This document shows, piece after piece, positions 1 through 5,457 of a stretch of 7,097 bases of DNA. The notes under the pieces are model-generated. The model was not told the DNA's origin. It worked only from the letters and a program-made list of their open reading frames with translations, and did no database searches. Position 1 is the first letter of the stretch; each line of letters opens with the position of its first letter. A program made the translations under genes and the position numbers. Source of the stretch: Nitrospiria bacterium (GTDB lineage: Bacteria > Nitrospirota > Nitrospiria > Nitrospirales > UBA8639); NCBI GenBank assembly GCA_030430725.1, contig JAUIKP010000163.1:1-7097 (forward strand), read 5' to 3'.

Positions 1-66
1 ACGATGAACTTTGTGTCAGGTCAAATCGTACTCATCTCTTTGATCCTGCTGATCGTTGCGCTCTGA
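1..66 (+). CDS. Possible C-terminal end of a membrane protein, or a 20-aa hydrophobic peptide
   Basis: Frame 1 is open from the window edge to a TGA at 64-66. It encodes an almost entirely hydrophobic stretch rich in Leu, Ile and Val that would form one transmembrane helix. An ATG sits at position 4, so this is either a 20-residue peptide or, more simply, the last helix of a protein that begins upstream of the window. Only three bases precede the ATG, so no ribosome binding site can be judged. I do not recognise the family. The sequence from 67 to about 132 shows nothing I can assign. Confidence 0.25.
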   Translation, partial: TMNFVSGQIVLISLILLIVAL

Positions 67-132
67 CCATTCGAGGAACGGTCATGTTCCCGTTTCCCTT
101 TTACCGACCCGAATTTTTTCTCACAACCAACG

Positions 133-552
133 ATCACGGAAATCGACAGATTGGATTACAAAGGCTATGATCAACGGAAAAACTGGTCGAATGGGGCCAT
201 CGTCAACACCAAGTCTTGAATCATTGACCCGCAAACCGGAGATACCTTGCCCACCCGAACACCATTCACCATGCAGGGCTTTGCTTTTGCAGGATCCCGA
301 AGGATTCGTCAGGTGGACATCAGCACCGACGGAGGGGGAATCCTGGTCGGCCACGACCCTGGTTCCGCCACTTTCTGCCTACTCATGGGTTATGTGAAAT
401 TTCCAGGGGAACCGCAAAGACCTGGTGACTTCCACATTTTAGCTCGAGTAACTGATGGAACAGGGGAACAACAATCTCCGCAGGAAGATCCGCCATTTCC
501 CGACGGAGCGTCGGGATTGCAAGAAATAATCGCTTCAACCATTGAAAAACCG
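133..552 (+). pseudogene. Remnant of sulfite oxidase-family molybdoenzyme, C-terminal (Mo-co dimerisation) domain
   Basis: Reading frame 1 from about 133 gives a segment with DYKGYDQRKNW and then NTKS-stop-IIDPQTGD, followed by the Ig-like dimerisation domain of sulfite oxidase-family enzymes: GFAFAGSRRIRQVDISTDGG. The frame then shifts to frame 2 for ESWSATTLVPPLSAYSWVM and back to frame 1 for RPGDFHILARVTDGTGEQQ and PFPDGASGL. Three lesions explain this. A TGA at 217-219 stands where the family, as I recall it, has Trp. There is one extra G in the G5 run at 334-338, and one missing G at 396/397 that turns an expected TGG into TGA. The molybdopterin-binding N-terminal domain, with its Cys ligand, is absent from 1-132, so the copy is 5'-truncated as well as frameshifted. 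It could not make an active enzyme. Sequencing errors could explain the indels but not the missing domain. Family assignment is from remembered motifs and was not searched. Confidence 0.6.
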
Positions 553-567
553 GACCCTGCCAACATT

Positions 568-1383
568 ATGCAATGGATCACGGAATTTTCTAACCGGTCG
601 ATATGGCCCTTCATTCTTATCATTTCCTTCGCCTTTTCTCTGGGCTGCTCGACCATTCCCCCTACCTTTACGCCTTCTCATCCCATTTCTCCCGAGGCTT
701 TTAGCCATGAACACTTTCATCAAGCACTTATGGCTCATGTGAAGAACGGCGTTGTGGACTATCCCCAACTCGCTCACGATTCACACTTCAGTCGTTATCT
801 TACCCTCCTTCAACATATCGCACCCCAGCAACTTCCGACTCCCAACCATCGTCTGGCCTTTTGGATAAATGTCTATAATGCCTTTGCCATCAAAGGTATT
901 CTTGAGGGAAGTTCTCCAGCAACCCTTACGGGTCGCTATACATTTTTTATTGGACGGACATACCAGGTGGGGGAGGAGTTCCTGAATTTATACGATTTGG
1001 AACAGCACCTCTTGATTCCCGACTTCAAAGAGCCCCGGATACATTTCGCTATTGTCTGCGCCTCACAATCCTGTCCAAAACTTCAATCGGCAGCCTACAC
1101 TCCCGAGGACCTTGATCAACAACTCACAGCAAGTGCCCGAGCGTTTATTAACGATCGCACACGCAACCGTTTCGATCGAGAACGCCGCATCGCCTATCTG
1201 TCCAAAATCTTTGATTGGTTTTCGGAAGATTTCATCAATCATTCAGGTTCAGTGCTGGCCTATATCGTACCATTCCTATCAGATCCCGATTTGGCAAACG
1301 ATATCCGCCGGAACTCGTACACCATCGAATTTCTGGACTACGATTGGAGCCTCAATGGTGTCCCCCCTCCCTCCCATAAATAA
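568..1383 (+). CDS. DUF547 domain-containing lipoprotein
   Basis: The predicted protein is 271 aa. It starts with a signal peptide whose hydrophobic core lies near residues 12-24, ending in a lipobox FSLGC with lipidated Cys27, so it should be exported and anchored in an envelope membrane. The mature part matches DUF547: FWINVYNAFAIKG at 98-110, a D-L-E-Q-H segment at 143-147, RIHFAIVCASQSCPKL at 157-172 with Cys164 and Cys169, and a closing YDWSLNG near 258-264. The function of DUF547 is not established, so none is assigned. The reading frame is open upstream to the TGA at 217, and a TTG at 247 would give 378 aa, but that extension is the sulfite oxidase relic. The ATG at 568 places the signal peptide at the N-terminus and is preferred, although no clear Shine-Dalgarno sequence precedes it. 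The DUF547 assignment is strong; the start is fairly sure. Confidence 0.85.
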   Translation: MQWITEFSNRSIWPFILIISFAFSLGCSTIPPTFTPSHPISPEAFSHEHFHQALMAHVKNGVVDYPQLAHDSHFSRYLTLLQHIAPQQLPTPNHRLAFWINVYNAFAIKGILEGSSPATLTGRYTFFIGRTYQVGEEFLNLYDLEQHLLIPDFKEPRIHFAIVCASQSCPKLQSAAYTPEDLDQQLTASARAFINDRTRNRFDRERRIAYLSKIFDWFSEDFINHSGSVLAYIVPFLSDPDLANDIRRNSYTIEFLDYDWSLNGVPPPSHK

Positions 1384-1488
1384 ACATCCCGGAGGTCCAT
1401 GCCCGTCTCGTTCCATCCCTGACCCCCGACTTACCTCAAGAATTTTGCTTGGAGGCTGTAACATCCAAAAGCCCCCGGAGACTGCCTA

Positions 1489-1596
1489 ATGAAGAAGCGT
1501 TTCCTGGTGACCAACGAAGGCTCTGAACAGGAACCTCAGGTCCAGCTAAGGCTTGCAAAGCTCAAGAGTTTGGAGGAAAGATTGGTATGGTGGTGA
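1489..1596 (+). CDS. Possible 35-aa small protein overlapping the next gene
   Basis: An ATG at 1489 is preceded by CCGGAG at a good distance (nine bases between GGAG and ATG). It opens a 35-codon frame ending with TGA at 1594-1596. The peptide begins MKKRF, is mostly hydrophilic, and has a helical, charged second half that ends in Trp-Trp. Its end overlaps the first codons of the ferritin-like gene by 10 bp, an arrangement typical of translational coupling, and the GGAGG for that next gene lies inside it. It could be a small protein or leader peptide. It could also be the true N-terminus of the ferritin-like protein separated by a frameshift near 1585-1595. No homolog is known to me. The 105 bases between 1384 and 1488 hold no other supported feature. 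Confidence 0.35.
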   Translation: MKKRFLVTNEGSEQEPQVQLRLAKLKSLEERLVWW

Positions 1597-2270
1597 AACC
1601 TGGCGAGCATGTCCATTTGGCGCAATTACTCCAGTTTATGGTCCTGGGCGAACAATTAGCCCACGATTGCGCGAAAGCCCAGGCCTCCTTGGTCAGGGAA
1701 CCAGGCCTGAAACAGTTTCTGGCGGGCCAGGCCAAGCAGGAGGGGCGGCATGCGCTGGTCTTTCAGTGGGCGATCCGATGGCTGGCCCCACGAGGTCCAC
1801 AATCTCTTGTCATTTCTCACCAGATGAATCAGTACCGCCAGCTCCTCATGACCGCCCTGACGCGTGGGGATTTTCCGGAATCTCTTCTGGCAGAACAAAT
1901 AATTTTAGAGGGGTTAGGCCAAGCCATTTTACGAAGGCTGGAAACGGGCCTCCTCAAACGACAAGCTCCATTTCGGAAAATCCGCCAGATACTCCTCCAA
2001 CAGGAAGAGGCTCATCACGGTTTTGGACTTCGAACATTGAAGAGGATGGTGGACGACGGTCACACTTCCACTGACTACCTGGCAGAATTAGCCCCCGCGT
2101 ATTTGGAATTGGCAAAAGCGCTCTTGTATTCGGCACAGGACTCCTTCTATTTTATTCAGGAAGATCCTCACGAATATTGGAAGGACTTTCAACGCGGCCT
2201 TCCCGTATGGTTACAAGAACATCCTCAGGATAGCCGCTTGGCCCCGAATGGTCCTCACGCGGCGCGGTAA
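1587..2270 (+). CDS. Ferritin-like superfamily protein, probable di-iron four-helix bundle
   Basis: The 227-aa product is almost all helical and carries the paired carboxylate/His pattern of ferritin-like di-iron proteins. Glu22 is followed by Glu52-x-x-His55, then Glu103 or Glu108 and Glu141-x-x-His144. These give two half-sites in a four-helix bundle, spaced as in di-iron oxidases and hydroxylases of this superfamily. It has no signal peptide or membrane segment, so it is probably cytoplasmic. The subfamily and substrate cannot be told from sequence alone: it might store iron, act as an oxygenase or hydroxylase, or have a protective role. The start at 1587 is supported by GGAGG ten bases upstream. 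The C-terminal 25 residues or so look polar and flexible. The GT2 gene follows 22 bp after the stop, so the two are likely co-transcribed. Superfamily membership is fairly sure, while the function is open. Confidence 0.65.
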   Translation: MVVKPGEHVHLAQLLQFMVLGEQLAHDCAKAQASLVREPGLKQFLAGQAKQEGRHALVFQWAIRWLAPRGPQSLVISHQMNQYRQLLMTALTRGDFPESLLAEQIILEGLGQAILRRLETGLLKRQAPFRKIRQILLQQEEAHHGFGLRTLKRMVDDGHTSTDYLAELAPAYLELAKALLYSAQDSFYFIQEDPHEYWKDFQRGLPVWLQEHPQDSRLAPNGPHAAR

Positions 2271-2292
2271 ACCGCACGTAGGTCACAGCCTT

Positions 2293-2988
2293 ATGATTTG
2301 GGTCATCATTCCCACTTACAACGAGGAGAAGGCCTTACCACACACCATCAAATCCGTGTTGTCGCAGTCGCCACCGTACCGGGTCATCGTCGTGGATGGA
2401 GGAAGTACCGACCGCACCCTTGAGATCCTCCGCCAGGATTCACGAATTACTTGGTGTATCGCCCCCAAGGGACGCGCATCACAAATGAATGCAGGCGCCC
2501 GATTCGTGATGCAGCAACAGGCCTCCGCCCAGGATTGGCTCCTGTTCCTCCATGCAGACACTCAACTCCCTCAGGGCGCTTTCCGGCAATTACACCATCT
2601 CGCTTCCGACCCTGCTTTTCAAGCGGGAGGATTTCGCCATCGCTTTTCCGGAAAAGATTGGCGATTACGAGTGATTTCCTGGTTGGATAATTTTCGATGC
2701 ACACATTCACATATCGTCTATGGGGATCAGGCCTTATTCGTGAGACAAGGCCTGTTCACCCAATTGGGAGGGTTTCCCATGCAGGCCGTTTTGGAGGATG
2801 TCGTGTTTGGCCAGACTCTTCTGACACAAACGACTCCCCGGCTGTTGCCTTTAACGGTTATCACCGATTCCCGGAAATTTGTCAAAATGGGAATAGGGCG
2901 AAGTTTTATTCGCGTCCTCATGATAATCCTGCATGTGGAATTTGGGCTGCCCACATTTTCTCCTGCTTTTTTCCGGGATGTCCGCTAA
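2293..2988 (+). CDS. GT2 glycosyltransferase, rSAM/selenodomain-associated type (TIGR04283-like)
   Basis: The 231-aa protein has a compact GT-A fold of family 2. The N-terminal MIWVIIPTYNEE forms the first nucleotide-binding strand, VDGGSTD at 34-40 holds the nucleotide-contacting Asp, and FLHADT at 85-90 is the DxD-equivalent metal site with Asp89. YGDQALF at 143-149 and the LED segment at 167-169 supply the acceptor-side and catalytic acidic region. Its length and the GRASQMNAGA segment at 60-69 match the family first named next to radical-SAM and selenodomain proteins (TIGR04283). The sugar donor and acceptor are unknown. A hydrophobic C-terminal segment near 205-220 may bind the membrane. 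An upstream ATG at 2248 would overlap the preceding gene and add 15 polar residues without a ribosome site, so the ATG at 2293 next to the conserved strand is preferred. None of the usual radical-SAM partners is visible here. Confidence 0.82.
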   Translation: MIWVIIPTYNEEKALPHTIKSVLSQSPPYRVIVVDGGSTDRTLEILRQDSRITWCIAPKGRASQMNAGARFVMQQQASAQDWLLFLHADTQLPQGAFRQLHHLASDPAFQAGGFRHRFSGKDWRLRVISWLDNFRCTHSHIVYGDQALFVRQGLFTQLGGFPMQAVLEDVVFGQTLLTQTTPRLLPLTVITDSRKFVKMGIGRSFIRVLMIILHVEFGLPTFSPAFFRDVR

Positions 2989-3183
2989 ACCCCGTCGCCT
3001 TGTCGCATGCTATAGGATAGCTGTGTAGTGGAGACATGGAACCCTCCCGCAGGAACTAACGCTCAGAAATTGTACACAATGAATACCATCTCCGCTGGTC
3101 GTCATGCTTCGACGGCAAAAGTCTCGTCGGGTTCCTGAAAAATTCTCCCGACAACCTCAAGACTTCAGGGTACCCGCACCGAT
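2989..3183. other. Intergenic region with alternative hairpins
   Basis: This spacer separates the GT2 gene from the first small paralog. It holds a short GCTAT/ATAGC hairpin (3009-3021) with no T-run, so it is not a convincing terminator. Near the next gene are two hairpins that cannot form together: CGACG 3110-3114 with CGTCG 3125-3129, and GTCGGG 3126-3131 with CCCGAC 3147-3152. I see no clear sigma-70 promoter, although the + strand gene at 3184 probably has its promoter here. Confidence 0.35.
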
Positions 3184-3471
3184 ATGTTTTCCATAAGAGT
3201 TTCCATCATGAGCCATCGACACGAACCCATGCCTCATACGGAAAATTTGCCGAACTTCCTTCGGGAATTCGACGACAGCGATTTGCAGCGTTACACCTGT
3301 TTCTCCAGCGAATTCCGCGATCAACGGATGGAGGCCGGCGCCATGGCTGAAGCTGGATTTTGGAATACGATCGTGAACCTGTGTATTGATGAACGAATGC
3401 GGCGGGACCAGGATATTAAGCGATTAGAATATATGTATCGAACCGGCATGGATCCGGAGCACAACTCCTGA
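3184..3471 (+). CDS. Small protein of unknown function, first member of a paralog pair
   Basis: This 95-aa soluble, helix-rich protein belongs to no family I recognise. Its core, from LREF to GMDP, aligns without gaps to the 77-aa protein encoded at 3878-4111, with about 31 of 70 residues identical by hand count. Shared positions include LRxF, YTxF, ExRDQR, AExxFWN, ERxRR and RLExM, then TGxDP. The alternating hydrophobic and charged residues in the second half suggest one long amphipathic helix. There is no signal peptide or membrane segment, so it is probably cytoplasmic. The start is uncertain: ATGs occur at 3184, 3208 and 3229. The one at 3229 gives an N-terminus exactly collinear with the paralog, while an ACTTCAGG sequence is found 14-15 bases before both the 3184 start and the paralog's start. 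No strong Shine-Dalgarno sequence decides it. The ORF is real by paralogy. Confidence 0.72.
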   Translation: MFSIRVSIMSHRHEPMPHTENLPNFLREFDDSDLQRYTCFSSEFRDQRMEAGAMAEAGFWNTIVNLCIDERMRRDQDIKRLEYMYRTGMDPEHNS

Positions 3472-3485
3472 ACGGTTCACACCCA

Positions 3486-3746
3486 TCATTGTGCTTCTTC
3501 TGAATTCTCTGTCTTCCAGGCCTCTAATTGCTGCCGGGCTTTTTCGGCAAATTCACTCTCAGGATGTTGCTGAATTATCCGTTCGTATAATTCTTGTGCA
3601 TGGGCACGATTATGCTGTTGCTCCTCGAACTGAGCCGTCTCATATAATTGTCGAGGATCTTCCCCGCAACCCCAAGCCATGAAACACAACACAACAAGTC
3701 CCATCCATCGATAACAGGCTCTCACACCGGATGACATGTTGATCAT
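3486..3746 (-). CDS. Small TPR-like lipoprotein
   Basis: The 86-aa product starts with a short basic N-terminus and a hydrophobic segment at about 15-25, ending in AWGC. Cys27 is the likely lipidated residue, although Trp at -2 makes the lipobox atypical. The mature part of about 60 residues looks like a single tetratricopeptide-type helix pair: LYETAQFEEQQ, then AQELYERIIQQHPESEFAEKA. The HPxSxFAxKA pattern resembles that of BamD/YbgF-type envelope lipoproteins. One repeat is too short for a full scaffold, so it probably binds a partner or oligomerises. The start at 3746 is supported by AGGGAGG on the minus strand, ten bases upstream. The gene lies inverted between two paralogous + strand genes and its stop is 14 bp from the end of the first, so those two converge. 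The partner and function are unknown. Confidence 0.72.
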   Translation of the reverse strand: MINMSSGVRACYRWMGLVVLCFMAWGCGEDPRQLYETAQFEEQQHNRAHAQELYERIIQQHPESEFAEKARQQLEAWKTENSEEAQ

Positions 3747-3877
3747 CGAAAATTTTCCTCCCTAAGAATACGTGTCACACTAAGGAACGCGCACAGAACC
3801 GCCGATACACACTCTCATGCTCGCTGTGACCAACAATCATTATTCACATCTCCTACTTCAGGAAGGCCAGTTGACTT
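3747..3877. promoter_or_regulatory. Divergent intergenic region between lipoprotein and second paralog
   Basis: This 131-bp spacer must carry the start signals for the lipoprotein (minus strand) and probably for the second paralog (plus strand). Visible elements are the minus-strand AGGGAGG near 3757-3763 and the plus-strand AGGAAGG at 3860-3866, eleven bases before the ATG at 3878. A GTGTCACAC near 3773-3781 is a short palindrome of unknown meaning. No convincing -35/-10 pair was found by eye. Confidence 0.35.
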
Positions 3878-4111
3878 ATGCATGCTGAAGACGAACTGCT
3901 TGAATCGCTCAGAAATTTCAATGATTGCGAAATTCGAGTGTATACCCGTTTTGCGACGGAATGGAGAGACCAACGATTAACGGACGGGTCACAGGCTGAA
4001 GTCTCCTTTTGGAATTCCGTCATCTCCATGCTGGTGGAAGAACGTCACCGCCGCAAAGAGGAGGTGCAACGACTTGAGGCCATGTTTCAAACCGGCCACG
4101 ATCCCGGGTAA
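3878..4111 (+). CDS. Small protein of unknown function, second member of a paralog pair
   Basis: The 77-aa product is a paralog of the protein encoded at 3184-3471. It keeps LRNF, YTRF, EWRDQR, AEVSFWN, EERHRR, RLEAMF and TGHDP in the same order and spacing. It is charged, lacks a signal peptide or membrane segment, and should fold as two or more helices in the cytoplasm. The conserved Trp and Arg residues in WRDQR and FWN suggest a shared binding or packing surface. A good AGGAAGG at 3860-3866 supports the ATG at 3878. The two copies differ at more than half of the aligned positions, so the duplication is old or the copies came from different lineages. The stop codon TAA lies in a GC-rich hairpin. 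I cannot assign a function; a regulatory or adaptor role is only a guess. Confidence 0.72.
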   Translation: MHAEDELLESLRNFNDCEIRVYTRFATEWRDQRLTDGSQAEVSFWNSVISMLVEERHRRKEEVQRLEAMFQTGHDPG

Positions 4112-4121
4112 GAAACCCGGG
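4103..4121. other. Perfect 7-bp GC-rich hairpin spanning the stop codon of the second paralog
   Basis: CCCGGGT (4103-4109) pairs with ACCCGGG (4115-4121) around a five-base loop AAGAA. The T of the TAA stop is the last stem base, and the two A's are in the loop. There is no T-run after it on either strand, so it is not a canonical intrinsic terminator. It may protect the mRNA 3' end or mark the end of the transcript. The rest of the 137-bp gap to the GT4 stop shows only short, weak inverted repeats. Confidence 0.5.
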
Positions 4122-4248
4122 CTCCCACCTCTCACACATGCACTCGGAAAGCCCATTCGTTTGGGATTCCTTCACTACTCCCAACGTTAATAGCCCCACC
4201 GCCGTTCAGACGCCCCTCCACCTGGAGCCGCCCCCAAAGCCATAGGCC

Positions 4249-5457
4249 CTAGCCGGCCCCAAGAACGGTTTCGTACAGCGCTTTCGTGCGTTTGGCGATT
4301 TTATCCCACCCAAAAAGTTCTTCCGCCCGTCGTCTCCCGGCTTTTCCCATGGGCGCCCGTAATTCAGGATCTCTCATCAGTTGATTCAACCGATCGGCCA
4401 GGTCCTGCGCAAACCGCTCAGGATCTTTCGGGGTAAAGGGCGCTTCTTCCAATTGGTCAACCGGGACCAAAAATCCTGTTTCATCCTCCACAACGACCTC
4501 GGGAATGCCGCCGACGGCAGAACCCACCACAGGCACCTCACAAGCCATCGCCTCTAAATTGATAATCCCGAATGGTTCATAAATAGAAGGACAACAAAAA
4601 ACCCCGGCATGAGAATACAATTCAATGAGACTCGATTTGTCGAGGATATCGGGTATCCAATAAATATGCTTTCGATGGGCCGAAATCTGGTCGAGCGCCT
4701 CTTTCATTTCCGCCGCCATGGCCGGCGTATCAGGAGAGCTGGCGCACAACACCACGGGAAACTCCTCATCCAAATAGGAAAGAGCCTGAATCAAATAGGT
4801 GATACCCTTCTGCCGGGTTATTCTCCCCACAAACAACACATAGGGTTGTCCCGCAGGAATCCCATATCGGGTCAACACTTCTTGGCTTTGGACATTCCGA
4901 AATTCATGCAGATCAATCCCGTTATGAATGACATGAATGCGTTCTTCGGGAACCTGAAACAATTTGAGAATATCTCTTTTCGTTCCCTCGGAGACGGCAA
5001 TAATGGCATCAGCCATCTCCAGGGCCATCTTCTCAACCCACAGAGAAAAATCGTACCCGCCGGCTAATTGCTCTCGTTTCCAAGGCCGGAGAGGCTCCAA
5101 TGAATGCGTGGTGATGACGAGCGGAATACCGAAATTGAGCTTGGCCATAATACCGCCAAAATGGGTATACCAGGTATGGCAATGAATCAGGTCCGCGCCC
5201 AATCCCTCCGCGTTCATTTGCCAGCAACGCTGTACCGCGCCAAGAACCGAATGCAAGGGCTTGGGAGCCGTAAACGGCGTGTCTCCCAATGGGATCCCAT
5301 GTACCTTCAGATTGCCCTCTTCCAGGCGTTGGTCACCAAAACAGCGGACTTCGATGGGAAGAAGATGTGATAATTCCCGACTCAAATATTCCACATGTGC
5401 CCCGGCGCCACCATAGGTGTAAGGGGGAAATTCATTGGTGAACATCAAGACTTTCAT
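4249..5457 (-). CDS. GT4 glycogen synthase / maltose-1-phosphate synthase-type glycosyltransferase
   Basis: The 402-aa protein is a GT-B fold retaining glycosyltransferase of family 4. The N-terminal MKVLMFTNEFPP plus YGGAGAHVEYL at 15-25 is the acceptor-side glycine loop. ADLIHCHTWYTHF at 88-100 and the VITTHSLEPLRPWK stretch at 114-127 are typical of the Corynebacterium-type glycogen synthase family (TIGR02149), as is HVIHNGIDLHEF. The C-terminal donor domain has FVGRITRQKG (Arg212, Lys217) and EPFGIINLE, the E-x7-E motif with Glu294 and Glu302. Members use ADP-glucose or a related donor to extend alpha-glucan or, as in mycobacterial GlgM, to make maltose-1-phosphate. Sequence alone does not decide which. 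The frame opens at a GTG at 5469, but GGAG at 5472-5469 lies eleven bases before the ATG at 5457, which directly precedes the conserved MKVLMF, so that start is used. No other glycogen gene is visible, and fumarase is divergent. Confidence 0.87.
   Translation of the reverse strand: MKVLMFTNEFPPYTYGGAGAHVEYLSRELSHLLPIEVRCFGDQRLEEGNLKVHGIPLGDTPFTAPKPLHSVLGAVQRCWQMNAEGLGADLIHCHTWYTHFGGIMAKLNFGIPLVITTHSLEPLRPWKREQLAGGYDFSLWVEKMALEMADAIIAVSEGTKRDILKLFQVPEERIHVIHNGIDLHEFRNVQSQEVLTRYGIPAGQPYVLFVGRITRQKGITYLIQALSYLDEEFPVVLCASSPDTPAMAAEMKEALDQISAHRKHIYWIPDILDKSSLIELYSHAGVFCCPSIYEPFGIINLEAMACEVPVVGSAVGGIPEVVVEDETGFLVPVDQLEEAPFTPKDPERFAQDLADRLNQLMRDPELRAPMGKAGRRRAEELFGWDKIAKRTKALYETVLGAG

Noticed and set aside
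217..219. TGA recoding as Trp (alternative genetic code)
   Set aside because: TGA ends the first small paralog at 3469-3471 at the place its paralog also ends, and other genes lack internal TGA, so decay of the sulfite oxidase copy is the simpler explanation.
1391..1422. GGAGG followed by ATG and a 7-codon ORF
   Set aside because: The spacing of three bases is too short and the peptide is too small to support.
1052..1489. 145-aa open frame on the + strand
   Set aside because: It overlaps the DUF547 gene in another frame and has low-complexity, Pro/Ser-rich composition without domains. It is a shadow.
1553..2074. 173-aa open frame on the + strand
   Set aside because: It lies inside the ferritin-like gene, which has a better ribosome site and a recognisable metal-ligand pattern.
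3009..3021. GCTAT/ATAGC hairpin after the GT2 gene as a terminator
   Set aside because: The stem is only five AT-containing pairs with a three-base loop and no T-run follows.
4609..5067. 152-aa open frame on the + strand
   Set aside because: It is antisense to the well-supported GT4 gene and shows no family features.
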